A program made the position numbers and the translations under genes. A stretch of 64,000 nt of DNA, from the NCBI GenBank assembly GCA_026075535.2, contig AP026544.2, positions 5,332,001-5,396,000 on the forward strand, in the 5' to 3' direction. The notes under the pieces are model-generated. The model did not search any database and had not been told where the DNA came from. It worked only from the letters and a program-made list of their open reading frames with translations. How positions within the stretch are numbered: position 1 is the stretch's first letter; each line of letters starts with the position of its first letter. This document shows positions 25,863 to 38,102 of the stretch, piece by piece. This stretch comes from Tricholoma matsutake (Eukaryota > Basidiomycota > Agaricomycetes > Agaricales > Tricholomataceae).

Positions 25863-27025
25863 TCAATCAGAGAGCCAAGGCAGAAAGAGGGGAGTGTATT
25901 CCATGGGATGCAGCAGGACTGAAGGATATCCATCAAGAACTGGAGGCAGGATGCTCAAGAGAACTGGTTTGAGCGGGCCGTTGCTTTCGGCATGGCAGAT
26001 CTGAGTTCTCCTAATGTGATCACGTAAACAGCACAAAGCACGGGAGCGACAAGTCCCTAAGTCAGGTATGTTGACGATGTCACCTTCATTCTCCATCTCA
26101 CAACCTGTGGACATGCCATCATGATACCACACAGAGCCAGACTCCATGATGAAGCACAATGTGAAGTAGTCATTCAGATGGTGTATAACTCCTCTAAGTT
26201 TGTATGTTGTGCGTTGTCCATCAACTGCAGTAACAACTATATTATTTGACAGGTACATCCGATAGTGCAACATGTCAAATGCAATGAGAGCAGGTGTTTC
26301 TCTAAAAATATGTCGTCGCACATTATGAGACTGACATACATGGCACGGTGACACACAATCTATGGCTTGATCATCAATGAATGCCTGTATGGTTGGTGAT
26401 TGGCATAAAATTGTAATTTGACAACTGCAGGTAAGTGATTCAGTCCTATTCATGGAATGATTATTTGGACAGTATACTGATGATGATGTGATAGCTTGAT
26501 CTGTAGCCAATAGATAGTCCAAAATGTTTTGAATTCCTGTGTATCTGCCCCAAGCAAAAGCCACAGAATCTTGTCGCTGCAAACACCATCACATATAATC
26601 ACAGACATCCTCGAGACTATATGCAGTGCCATAAGGCCTGGTCTGTGAGAAGCTCTCTGAGATCTGTCCTAGAAATTCATTGTTGATGTCCTTGAACTGA
26701 ACAGTTTGATTCCTTGCATTGTCTTGCTATATATTGTATAGGATAGACATGACTGCATCAAATGCACAGCTATTGTTACTCCACTGAGACCCCTGTGGAC
26801 TACTAATTGGTGCATATTGATCAGTAATAATGCTTGATACTGTTTTGTTCCTTTTTAACCTAGGTTCAGATACCATATGATTAAATTCTGCACTTAACTT
26901 ATGCTTTCTAAGATTGACTGTCTCAGACATTGTGACCTTTGCTGGTACAAACTGAGAAACTGCAGTTCTTTTGGGATGTGAAGGAGGGGCTGGCTTAGAA
27001 GAGTCTACAATCCATACAGTCTTGA
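25863..27025 (-). pseudogene. Helitron H1 C-terminal cysteine-protease-like (USP-like) domain
   Basis: The Cys box is at WSNNSCAFDAVMSILYNI (about 26730-26780). The C-terminal box, LRGVIHHLNDYFTLCF then VWYHDGM, lies near 26110-26200. A CxxC...CxxC zinc-finger-like insert (CPNNHS, CSCQ, CHVCQ) sits between them. Compared with H2 (ADFHFTSRI), the presumed catalytic His position reads Tyr in H1 (NDYFTLCF), so this copy is probably inactive. Stops lie between 26583 and 26726. It continues in frame from the helicase when the MITE is removed. Confidence 0.7.
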
Positions 27026-27971
27026 CCAAGGGGGTGTCACATGTTCAAATTATTATATAGAGATGGTTAGTTAGTCCAGGCCATGAGCCCTTAAATTTTT
27101 TTTTTTGATCACATACTTTTATGCTTGAGGGCCTCACAAAATACAGATACATTCTAATAGGATTGTTCTAGCACAATATATGTCCAATGTTATGGTCAAA
27201 CCAGTGAACAAACATGAGCAATGCTGATCTTGTGGCCCATCAACTGTATTGCAAATCATGTTATGGCTTCCTCAATGATTTCCAGCTTACTTGTGGGTGA
27301 ATTATTTGTTGATTAATGATCTCAGGAGGTGATTATCAAGTAAACATATTATTTTGCATATTTTCAGGGGTACTGTACTGTGGGGGGCAGAACAAAGACA
27401 ATATGTAATTCATATAGTACAAGCCAGAATCTTCTGGTGGTCTGTTTTTGATGTATCATTATACTCTGTCATTTCTGTTACTAACTTGAAAATGAAGGCT
27501 GAAATATGTTGAGAAGCAAGTACACCTGTCAAGCTGTTATGTCCACCCTGATTTCTGACCTCCACAGCACAACTTCTACTCCTAAGTACTGGAGAAATCT
27601 GTCCAAAGCTGGCATATGAATATTGCTTGCCATTCAGATTTGAACTTGAATTTGTTTTCAAATTGCAATAGATGGATTTCTCTATAATATGCATGTAGTA
27701 CAACCAACAGTGAAATAATTACTTTAATTTACTAGCAAATGCCCTCAGTAATACTCTACCTACACTTCCTTCACCCAAAGCTAAGCCAGAAAGTCATTGT
27801 GAAAGCAGCTGTGATATAGAAACCCAACAGTCAAACTTGTGGGTCAAATGATTTGTAATCAAGATTTCCTTTTTAGAAAGATAGTTCCCACCATGGGTTA
27901 GTTAGTTCCTCACTTGTTGGCTTAAACAATTCGACCTGGTATCCTTAATTTTTTTTCTGACACCGCCTTGG
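27026..27971. mobile_element. MITE, 946 bp, with 6-bp target duplication
   Basis: Terminal inverted repeats CCAAGGGGGTGTCA and TGACACCGCCTTGG (14 bp, one mismatch) are flanked by TCTTGA on both sides (27020-27025 and 27972-27977). Excision in silico joins the H1 frame as DHVKTVWIVDSSKP. The interior is AT-rich without a transposase. A 97-codon frame at 27410-27703 is not gene-like. The superfamily is unassigned. Confidence 0.85.
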
Positions 27972-28816
27972 TCTTGACATGATCTGACAAGTGAAATGGG
28001 ATCGCTATCTTTCCAACATATTGCTCAATGAACCTTTGGAGGTACATATTTATCTCCTCTAACCATGCGAAAGGCAGAAATGAGATCATTCCTAAAGTTA
28101 CCCACTACAGAAACTGGCAACTTTCCATTATAACGCAGGGTGGTTATGTCATCTAGCATCTCATGCTCCCTAAACTCCTGTCGTAATGCACCTGAAACAC
28201 CCCCTGTAATTTTATATGCATCAAACCCCTGTAGAATCACTGTACCTGCTGCTGATGCACTCCTGGAAAATGCTGTGTAGTATGACTGGTGGCTTCTTGC
28301 ACTGGAAAGATCAACAACATTGAATTGCCTTGTCTTGCCTTGGGAGGTATAATCTGTTATAGCAAAGTTTGGGAGTACCTCAACTTGACTGGATATATTA
28401 ATAGTTGCATCATTTGGAAGATTACATTGGGTGTTGGTGATTGTTCTTGTAAGTACAACATTTTCATGTGAGTTGCACAATCTGTGGTGGATTCACAAGC
28501 TTGATGAATAGTATATCAAGAATACACTGACCTCTAGACCCCCTAGTTGTCTGCCAGTCATATACTGTAGCATCCTGACCTTTAGTCATACACAACTCTG
28601 TTGCACTATTCAACTGAATAATCACAGGTAGTCCCTGACAAAGTAACAGTTTTCTAGGTATATTTTTTGTATTACTGGAAGGTATCAAATCCCAAAGGGT
28701 CTGTTGAAGGAGGTCTTTACACTCCCCCACCTTTCCTAGTGGACTCCAACTGGAGTCCAACCAGAGTCTGACACTGGGAGTCCAGTCGGATTCCACTGAA
28801 AAAGTGTGTAAGAAAA

Positions 28817-28882
28817 GGAATCAAACCCAGATCCCTGTAGGTTGCTTATGTAATTATAATATGCAATATAACCATTACACCA
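28817..28882 (-). promoter_or_regulatory. tRNA-like Pol III A/B box pair (left arm)
   Basis: On the minus strand TGGTGTAATGGTTA (box A-like, 28869-28882) is followed by GGGTTTGATTCC (box B-like, 28817-28828). This resembles a tRNA-derived SINE head or a tRNA relic. Transcription would run toward the left end of the TIR element. Confidence 0.5.
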
Positions 28883-28979
28883 CAGTACCTTGTGTAAGGT
28901 ATCATCTATTTACATTAGGTACCATGGTGCGGCTGTGTATGACAAAGCATATAGCCGCATCATCAAATGTGCCAGCTCA

Positions 28980-29060
28980 TCACTCACCACCACCACCACC
29001 ACCACCACTGTCGATGCTGCCTCCCTCCTCTCCGCTCTACCACCACCACCACTGCGTGGA
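28980..29060. repeat. CAC/ACC trinucleotide microsatellite
   Basis: Runs of CAC occur at about 28987-29010 and recur to 29110, within the TIR element. The open frames over it are low-complexity and not called as genes. Confidence 0.85.
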
Positions 29061-29756
29061 CACCCACCACCACTGCTCCCACGCCCAATCCGCCATCACC
29101 ACCACCCACAAATGAGCCGACTGGATGGAACGTGGGCCCATGTAAGTTTTTTTGTTTGATTTTTGTTTTTATAAACTAACTAACTCATTTTTTTAGTTTT
29201 CTAGGTTATAATCTACTAGTAATGACACCACCACCCGCAAATGAGCCAACACACCCACCCCACACCTACGAGCCCCTGCTCGTAGGGTGGATTGTGTGTG
29301 TGTGTAGTTGATGATAACAATGACGACGCCGCCTACCAGCACCAGGACCCAGAACGACCCAGACCCAACGACACCCATGCCAGCCCCCTCCTCCCTGTCC
29401 AAATGGGATGTGAGGGTGTCAATAAAGGATAGGAGATGGCAGAGGGGTACTGGGAGACCTGCGGAGCAGGATACCCACCTACCCCCTCCCTCGCATGCCA
29501 CATCACTGACCCCTCCCCCCAACCCCTCCGAACTAGAAGACCCACAAAACTGACAACACACCCACCCCACGCCAACGAGCACCTGCTCGTCGGGTGGATG
29601 GTGGGTATACCAGGGCTATGACCACCATGGCACCCATCCCCACACCTACGAGCCTCTGCTTGTAGGGTGGATGATGGGTGTGGCTTGCTACGGCGATGGA
29701 TGGGTGCGAGGAGGGGTGGGCGATGACACCCACCCCAGACTGCATCCCCCAACCCC

Positions 29757-30002
29757 CCCTCCCCCGCATTTTGCATGGGGAGGGGTCTTTATTATTTTTA
29801 ATTTATCTCTGCCCCCCCCCTCGCACCGAATGTGAGGGGTATATATATTGTAGTACTTATGAATCCCCCCCTTGCATTCGGTGTGAGGGGTTTAGTTTTT
29901 TATGTACATAGTCATAATCCCCCCCCTCTCGCATCTTGCGAGAGGGGTTTTTTTTTTGTTTATTATTATATTATACCCACTCCCTCGTGTCCTACACGAG
30001 GG
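29757..30002. repeat. Array of five short palindromes at about 50-60 bp spacing
   Basis: Hairpins lie near 29757-29786, 29817-29839, 29867-29890, 29923-29947 and 29982-30002. Typical ones are CCCCTCGCA...TGTGAGGGG and CCCTCGTGTCCTACACGAGGG. Arms are 8-12 bp and loops 4-7 nt. Three more hairpins of the form CCTACGAG...CTCGTAGG lie at 29265-29286, 29573-29592 and 29645-29668. Confidence 0.8.
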
Positions 30003-30112
30003 ATGTGGTTAATTAAAATTTTTTGATCTTAATTGTTTGAAAAATGCCTCCTCAAAGAATATGAAAAGTTGAGTCATAAATAAACCTTATATTGATTTCT
30101 AATAAATCTCCT

Positions 30113-30186
30113 GTGGCTCAAGTGGTTGAGCACACTTGTTTGGTTTGTCATGTGATTCCTTATGGTGAGGTCTTGAGTTCAATTCC
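30113..30186 (+). promoter_or_regulatory. tRNA-like Pol III A/B box pair (right arm)
   Basis: Box A TGGCTCAAGTGG (30113-30124) and box B GAGTTCAATTCC (30175-30186) are about 50 nt apart and match the Pol III consensus well. It looks like a tRNA-derived SINE head. Transcription would run toward the right end of the TIR element. Confidence 0.6.
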
Positions 30187-32481
30187 TGCAGTACACAAAT
30201 TTATTTTGTGGGTACTTTATGAAATTCACCAAGTCCGAAGTCCTTTGAGCTCATATCTAATTGACTTATCATTTGGTTGAAATGCATTCCACTCGAACTC
30301 CACTCGGACTCCAGTCAGACTCCACTTGGACTCCACTTGGACTCCACTCAGACTCCAGTTGGACTCCAGTGGGGGATTGAACTCTACATGACTTAGCGTA
30401 GTTCAATTGACTCCACTCAGACTCCACTTGGACTCCAGTTGGACTCCAGTCAGTCCGGTCGGAGTCCACTAGGACAGGTGGGGGACTGTAAAGTACTGTG
30501 TTGAAGGGCTAATGACAGAGAAGGTTTCTGGACTTGTTTATTTCCTAATTTCCTAAATGACTTTCACTTGCTTGAAGTTTGTGCCTGATCATCTGTTGAA
30601 CTGACTGTGTCTTTGGAATAGAAATGAACCAGATCTTGACCAGTCTCAGCTGCAAATCTTTGTGAACCTAGATCATTGATGACATCTTTTGGCAAATTCA
30701 GAGGAGTGATCACTGACACATTATGGAATTGTTTGTCATTTACAGATGATCAACCATCAAGCTCACTGGATATACAAGAACACAAGAATGCAATGTCATC
30801 AGGTGTGCATGCTTTGTACTGCATATTGCTCAATGTCTCACGCAGCCTAGCATCATCAGGTGTCTGGGTCTTTTGATGCATGTTTTGATGAAGAATGACA
30901 ACAGTGGTTATTTGATGCCATAATGCCTTTCCAATTGCAGTTTCCTGATTACAAAGATTCTGTGGATTTGACCCCACTGTCCTGCTATACAAGGATGCAT
31001 GCTCTTGCCCAATTGCAGGAGGGAGTTGTGCAAAATCACCAGTAAAAATCATGTTCAATCCTCCAAATGGTTTTTCAGTATTGTTCATTACCCATGCAAG
31101 TCTCTCACTAATCCTGTAAATGTCCTTGCAGGACAACATTGACACCTCATCCATAAAAATGTAATCAACACCTTGCAATCTTTGTTTTACTTCTGCTAGC
31201 TGCAAATTCACAGATTTGCCAGATGAAAAGTCATTTATGACAAACATATAATAGTAAGTTGAACCTCCAAGTAATGCATCTGCACTGCCAGTTGGTGCAA
31301 CAATGATGAATCAATGTGACTCATTCTTTTGCTTGAATAATTCCATTAGTGCTTTCAACACCTGGGATTTGCCTGCTCCTGCCATTCCACCAATATGCAT
31401 CCTCAATCTTTCGGAAGTTGGATGACATGAATGATTGGCAACTATATGAAATGCATGTTCCTGCTTAGTGTTCAGATGGAAGGCCATTTCCACAGAGTCC
31501 ATTTCATTTTGCCACTCAGGGCTGACACCCCTTTTTTCTAGATATCTTTTGTCAACAGTTTTGACACCTTCAAAGATGTTTTTGCTGCTCAACTGAGGGA
31601 CATTGGTTCTACTTTGCTGCTAACTTTGCAATCAGCTCTCAAGAATGCTTTGCCTTTTAGATGTGACCACATTCTTCCATCCACCTCCAATACATATGCC
31701 TGAAACAGATGTATGAGATGTCAAGTCATGATTTGCATGCAGTCCAACCAAGCCTAGTCATGATGAGTTTTGTAATAGACATTGATTTCATTTGCTGCTT
31801 ATACTTTTGACTTTGCTGATAATCAACCTCAATCTCATCAGTGGACAAGTCATTGACTGAAATCTCATCCAGGCTATGCAAAACACCTGATTGGTTCATT
31901 TCATGGACAATAACATCATCATTCATCCAACCAGGCACAGTGGTAGCTCCCTTTTTCAATTCAGACAAGAAATCATCTCTCTGATCAAGACACTCATATT
32001 GGATATTAAAGTTTTTCATTATTCTTTCTTCATGATCAGTAAATTTGTGTGCAACAAATAATTCATCCCAAGAGGCATCTTTTGCTTTGAGAGTAGAACC
32101 AGATTGCCATGGCTTGAACAAAGTCAACATTGTTGTACAATAAAACTCTCTGTCACCTTGGTCATGATGAGGAAGTGTTTGTCCTATAAAATTGGGTACA
32201 AATGGAGAGGGAAAACACTTCAAGCCATGAGTAGTAGCCAATGGGTGTAATTTTGAAAAGTGGAGTATGTTATTTGGCATATTACAGTGGTTATCTGCTG
32301 GAAAATCATTCTCAGCAGTATCCTGGTCAGCTTCTTGACCTTGCTGTATGTCATGATCTTGGTCACTGACAGATGGATCAAGTGGTGAAGATGCAGATTT
32401 TTTTGAGGGTTTAGTTGGAAACTTTACACGTTTATAATTTGATATCCAGTCATAAAGTGACAAATCTTCCAGCTATGCTGG

Positions 32482-35162
32482 TCAGCAAACATAATCATCT
32501 ACATTTGATATTCCAACAATTCTTCCACCATGCTTCAAGATAGCAACCTTTTGGGTCTGTTCTCCAGTAAGATCCTCATCCCATGCTTTTCTAACCTCAT
32601 GAACAAATGATTGCCAATAAAATGGCACAAATCTATGGCTTGTGTAATGATCTGGATTACCGAGCAAGTACAAACAGATCATAGGTGAACCTAATTCTAA
32701 TTTTGCACACATTGTATTCACCATCTTTGTCATAAGTTTCCTGGCCTTCACATGTTTACTTTCACAGCCACCTAGCATTTCTGTATTCTTTGGGAATATG
32801 GAGCGGATGGATTCAAAAACTACATGTGTTTTCAAACTCATTTTGGTGATACAGTCTGACACATACAACAGGGTTCCCTTTATGGCAGTTCCAGACCTGA
32901 GGCTGGTAACATCAGTGTTGCAATGGAACAGTAAGGAAATCACAGTTGAGAAAGTATTTATCCAAGGCTCTTTTTTTTTAGGTTGAGTGCACCAGTCAAT
33001 GGGTCAACCTCTGTTACTTTAAAGGTCTCATGGGGAAAGCAGGACTTGCATCTACCCCACTTGTTGTCAAGACAACCTTTGTGAGATTTTCCCTTGTTCT
33101 GGCACTTCATGCAACTATTACACTCAGATGTTGTGCATGGTGCAGGTGGAGGCTCAGGCAATGTTTCTGGTGGATCAAGATAATCTGCACTTTGTGTAGC
33201 ATTAAACACATTAGATAACACCTCTGCTTGTGTGCCTGTCAAAAATTCACCTTGTGAAGCACTTTCAAGATAATCAACCATCTGCTGCTGGAAATCAGAT
33301 GTGGGGTCGATTATACAATCTCTTATATCATCTGGAGTCAGGCCACCTTTAATCCAAAGCAAAAGATGGATATGAAGTGTAAGCCGACCTTGCTGTTCAA
33401 CAGTACCATAGTATGCAGATGTTTCTCTGTAAAGCCCAGGATGATCTGAGTCAATTCCAAGTACATGTTTGATGAACTGTTCTACCATAAAATGGAGAAA
33501 GTGAGCAGCAAATCTAAAGACCTGGTGGGCAAGATTTGCCTGTGATGTTAATGATGTAGTGTCAAAATCTAATATACATACCTGCAGCACAAATATTAAT
33601 AAGAATGGTACAGGCTACAGGATTATTTGCAATAAGTCAATATCAGTCCTCTGGAGGTCTAATTCTGGGCCTGAATGTTACGTCTTGGTCAGCATAGTAC
33701 AGAGCAATTGGATTCTTGACATCAGCAGGTGAAAGAGTTATATACCAGAGTGGAGCATCTTGATGACCTATTAGTGACCATATTTCATTTCTCATGTACT
33801 TTTTGCTAGTGACTGAGCCAGAAACCTTTCCACCTATATGGTCCAAGTCTTGAATAACTTGGAAGCATTCCTTCTCCTCTTGAGTAGATGGCTTGATATT
33901 ATCTCCCTTTGACATACAATCAGCCATTGATGACAGAACATCTTGATCAAGGTTAAGAAGATGTTGTGCTATGTCATCAAATTTTTTTGTTTCAGCCAGC
34001 AGAAAACCACCTGTGGTACTAGCCTTTATCTGCTCATGACTGAAAGCTACAAAGGGGAAACTGAGATCTTGCTGAAAGCACTTGTCATGGTACATGAGGA
34101 GATGTCTCTTGTGCTCTTTATCAGACAGTGATGCAGACCCAATTCATCCATGGCCATAGGGGAAGAGCCAAGGAAACAGCTGTGGATATAATCCAGGATT
34201 TTCATAAATTGATTCAGCATATGGGCTATGGCCAATTGCAAGAGCCTTTCCTCTATTTGACCAGTGCTGAAGAGCAATTGCCTTTTGCTCATCAATTGAC
34301 TTTGTATCCAGTTGAGCACCTGTCAAGCCATGAACAATAAAAGGGCACTCTCCTGTCTCAACACCATTCTCAGCTCCATTATCAAATGTACTTGTACTCT
34401 CAGGAACCTTGTTGGAGACCTTCTGACAATATTCTACAGACACAGGATGAGAATCCTCTGGATAGCTATTTAAATTTTCATGTGAAATGTCCAAATCCTT
34501 GTAATCAACATGGTTCAGTTTTAGCCATTCAAGTGCATTTGCTACATAGTTTCTCTTTACTAGAAGTGGTATGCATGACAGGTCCTGTGAATAGAATGGC
34601 AAGAACATCATCCATTTCTTCAACTGGAGGAGGCAATGTGTGGTATACCTTTGGGAGAGGAGATTCAAATGCAATTACATGAGCAACCATTTTTCTGAGA
34701 CCACTAGAGGCTACCTTGACAAAACAACAGTTGTGATGAATGCGAGCAACAAGAAGTCTTTCCATGAAGTTTAGATCTGACAGCACTTTGGGAACCTTAC
34801 CAATCCAAAGGTTGTTAGCTAAAGCAAGACATGGCACTTTCCACTTTCTTATGCTCTTGCAGCAATTATCACATACTTTGTCACACTGATAGTCAAGGAC
34901 TGGACCTTTGAACTCAGAAACTGCTTGAGAAGCAGTTTTGCATTCAGTTCGAGTTACACCTGGAGCTTCTAAGACTCCAAGCATTGTCTTTATGGCTTTG
35001 AGGCAACTCAGCTGAGAAATAGACATCTTCAAGGGATGATGGCTTTGAATCTTTGCACCAATCTCTAACTATTATCTCCTTGAAGGCCTCTGTTAATGGA
35101 GGAGGAGGCAAGGGAACAGATGGATCAAGTTGGACATTGTCCACATTAGAATTTGACTGCAT
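32482..35162 (-). pseudogene. Helitron H1 Rep region: DUF6570-like, HUH endonuclease, tyrosine block
   Basis: The N-terminal block has CDKVCDNCCKSI and LALANNLWIGKVPKVL (DUF6570-like). The Helitron helicase-like part includes CPFIVHGLTG, YPQLFPWLFPYGHG, MYHDKCFQQDLSF and LWYITLSPADVKNP. The HUH motif is GRLTLHIHLLLW (about 33355-33390). The tyrosine block reads LLYVSDCITKMSLKTH, where H2 has AYISDYVTKPGLSTY, so the second Tyr is Cys here. Frameshifts and stops lie near 34140, 33640 and 32958 and at 32482 (TGA). This protein would nick and join DNA strands in rolling-circle transposition. Confidence 0.85.
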
Positions 35163-35165
35163 TAA

Positions 35166-35857
35166 TTTGTTATCTATTTATGGTTTACAGCTTTTTTAAC
35201 ATTTCATTCATCCTTTTTCTCTTTTGAGAGGTTTGCAAATGTCTTACTAGAAGATATATATTTTTTCAGTTGAGGAGACATCTGTGCTTCTAAAACAGAA
35301 GTGTAATGATTTCAATTGACACAGTCATGACCTTCAAAGACCTGTACAAGTTGATCCTTAGTAAGACACCAGTGAGAGCTAAGAGGGATTTTATGTATTT
35401 GTGTAATTTTTTGGACCATCTGCTTAGAAAGATGTGGAACGATGTCAGTAAGGGACAAGTCTGCATACACATATCCATGCTCAACAGGATACGCAAGGCA
35501 ACCTATTTCATCTGCATGGTCTATGTATTGAAACACATGAACTCCAGACAATTGTTGATCATTACCTTTCTTAATAAACAAGGTGACAGATGCATGCAAA
35601 AATAAATATGGCCTCCCTCCATCCATGGGAATTGAAGCACAATCACAAGTAGACAACCCAGATGGAAGACTTAATGGAGGTCCATCAGAACTGCATGGCA
35701 CACATGGGCAATGAAATGAAATGAGCTAAAATAAAGTGCAGAGGGAAACGATTCAATCAGATTACTTGTCAATACTATAATAGTCACTCCATAAACAAGA
35801 GAGCACATGCCATGTTGAGTAGAAAAATGCTGTTGAGGGGCATGTGGTGACATAGCA
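35166..35857 (-). pseudogene. Helitron H1 N-terminal region
   Basis: A decayed reading region with SGLSTCDCASIPMDGGRP and LSLTDIVPHLSKQMV matches in arrangement the N-terminal segment of H2 (...LTLGQAKAIAKIHGVFVPHR). The function is unknown. It is continued at 38103-38762 beyond the retroposon. Confidence 0.55.
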
Positions 35858-38088
35858 AACACTCCTTGACTTGTTACAACCACCATAAACAGTGGTAAAC
35901 ACTTCTGCTCAACATTGTGTATGATGTTGAGACTGCAATTCTCATCTGATTTTCGATCGGATTTTGCCATCACGAACGCTCTCGGCGTCTCCAAGCCTGG
36001 CCTGATTTGCTAAGAGATCCGTCCATCCAATCCCCGGGGATGCCCTGGTCATTGTTTTTGACAATGGCTGCTATCTGTCTCGTTCCCCTTGGCTTCGAGG
36101 ATCCTGGCTAGGTGAGTGGTGTTTATGAAAGAGTAGTCTGGGTCCCTATGGGGGCTTAGAGTGGGTGTGGGATGCCTGCTTCAATGCTCGCCCAAGTAGA
36201 TGTGCTTGTTTAGCTGGGGGAGGTCTGGCTTAGGGGGAAGGATGCTTCTACTGGACTGTTGGTCGGCATGGATGCCACCAACCTCCTTGCTCTGTGAGTT
36301 TCTACTACTAGGGACATGCTACACTGACTACCCACTTGGAATACACCATCATTAAAAGGGGCTGGGTGATGGTGCCCCCTGGTGGCTAGGTTTAGGCACC
36401 CGCCAAAAGTGTGCATGCACACTTTTGGCAGCGCTTACAAATACTTTGGTGGCCGCTTTTCACCACCAATTCTCCACCTCTGGTGCTCACCCCTTTGGGG
36501 TGTTATGACCTGGGTTTGATCTTCTCCCACTAGGCAGCAGGATGTGTGGCCTGCCTGCCCCCTTGGAGCGTTTGGAGGCTGTATTGGGTGGACCTGGAAC
36601 TGAGACAAGGGGCAGCTGTTATCGATCTTACGCTACATACTTTGACTGTTATCATCATTTACCTGTGCTAACTCACTCTCAATGCCCAAATGGCTGAACA
36701 GAGACCAAACCACATGCTGGGGCCTTCATGACCCCTCCTTGATTACGGGTGACATCGTTGACGATGATGCCCAAGACTACGACACCCAGTTCGCACAGAA
36801 CAAACTGGAGGTAGCAGCTGCACTAGGCAGTTTGAGATCTGTGGGCTGGGGAGGACCTCCCAACCCTGATGATTATGAGGACCTCCTTGCTATGCAGGAG
36901 GCCCTCACTTATGCCAAAAGGTGGGCCCAGGCTCGCCTTTAGGCAAGATATCGATCGTGTGCGATGAGCGCAAGGTGTCATCATTGCACATAGACAATGG
37001 ACATGAAGCCTCGAACAAGAGGATGTGTATACACAGGAGCTCGGCATCGCTGAGTTCCTTTATCTGGAGGCACTCCCTGCCCCGTCACCACCTTTGTCCC
37101 CCCTCCCTGAGTGGGTGGAGGACAAAGTGCCATTATCTAGGGAAGAGAGGTTGGAGGTTGAATCCACCTCTCTTTCCATGTTACATCTACTGGATGTGAT
37201 GACCACCTTTGTTGGTACCATCTGAGTGTCAACCCCACGCTGCGTATTCTGATTAATAGGATCCTATACCAGTACTAACTCATTCTCAATGCCTAAATGG
37301 ACAACCAGAGACCATCGTTCCAATGACCTTGCACCTCCGGCAGCTGTCCCAGCCCCCTATGTGGCAATGCCAATAGCTCCAGCAGAGCTTCAATCTGGGG
37401 AACCCTCATCCCCAGTACAGTGCTGTTGTCATCCCAGATGGCCATGCCATTACTAGTGTGGGGCATTCCGCTCCACAGCCATCACCGCCAGTCTGCTGGC
37501 TGCTGTTGGGTTGGTGACAAGTGTCGCCACCCTTTACCTTCCCCCCACTGCGGGGGGGACGATGTCATCGAGTGCATGCATTTTCTAGCATTTGCTCGAG
37601 GGGGGCCTCAGCCCCCTGCTTATGGTGGTTCCAGTGAATAACCAGGTGAACAACCAGCCGCCACATTATTGTTACTTGTGCATGACATGGTGATGGTCCA
37701 CCTCATTCATCTGAGGTGGTCAATCCTCATTGGCTGGAATTACGCAGGCAGTTATTCCTCCTGCAAGGGGGGATTTACAGTGAATTAACACTGCTGTGCC
37801 TGATCTGACTTCGGTCGGATATGTGGCTGGGGGACCGTTTTGCTCCAGTGGGCGATCTAATGGCTAGCTTCAGGAGGGGGGCTCCCCCTCCAGATTATTG
37901 CCTTTCCTGTCTGATAGGACAATGTCTGTGGCACTGCCCACCTAAAGTGGCTAAAACGGGGACCTGGGTGGGAGATGGGCGAGGGGAACGCATAGATATA
38001 GTAGTACCCAAGTTTGTACCCTGCTCCATGGACTGCGTTCAAGCCCCACATTATAAATTCTGACCCAAAAAAAAAAAAAAAAAAAAAA
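35858..38088 (+). mobile_element. Poly(A)-tailed retroposon with 14-bp target duplication
   Basis: The insertion ends in 22 A residues (38067-38088) and is flanked by GTGGTGACATAGCA at 35844-35857 and 38089-38102, the hallmark of target-primed reverse transcription. The plus-strand interior has decayed open segments with protein-like text (DVYTQELGIAEFLYLEALPA, about 37020-37080) and TGA stops. No reverse transcriptase is visible. Two internal starts recur (TCAATGCC[C/T]AAATGG at about 36678 and 37288), hinting at a duplicated module. It is either a truncated LINE or a non-autonomous or processed retroposon. Confidence 0.82.
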
Positions 38089-38102
38089 GTGGTGACATAG
38101 CA

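Larger units (their letters stand above)
28720..30488. mobile_element. Non-autonomous TIR element with TA target duplication (Tc1/mariner-like)
   Basis: Ends are CACTCCCCCACCTTTCCTAG and its counterpart, which on the minus strand reads CAGTCCCCCACCTGTCCTAG. The inverted repeat extends about 34 bp with few mismatches. TA flanks both sides (28718-28719 and 30489-30490), and removal restores the H1 helicase frame. The subterminal regions hold many GACTCCA-type repeats (28740-28800, 30285-30470). The interior has two tRNA-like promoter pairs, a (CAC)n run and an array of hairpins. No transposase is seen. Confidence 0.85.
27978..32463 (-). pseudogene. Helitron H1 PIF1-type helicase region
   Basis: After a linker beginning MSLYDWISNYKRV, the helicase has Walker A in HIGGMAGAGKSQVL (about 31360-31400), Walker B in YIFMDEVSML (about 31130-31160), TGDFAQLPP, ATELCMTKGQ, and the C-terminal UvrD-like motif FAITDYTSQGKTRQFNVVDL with YYTAFSRS (28250-28370). 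Stops include TGA at 31311 (ESH-FIIVAPTG, Arg expected) and a TAG near 31605. The region is split by the TA-flanked element at 28720-30488; the joined frame reads NTQYFKDLLQQTLWDLIP. It would unwind DNA during rolling-circle transposition. Confidence 0.85.

Noticed and set aside
29193..29776. Overlapping ORFs of 129-147 codons on the minus strand
   Set aside because: They are by-products of GC-rich hairpin and CAC repeats in the TIR element.
38067..38088. Poly(A) run as an assembly or cloning artefact
   Set aside because: The exact 14-bp flanking duplication on both sides of the insert supports a genuine retroposon tail.
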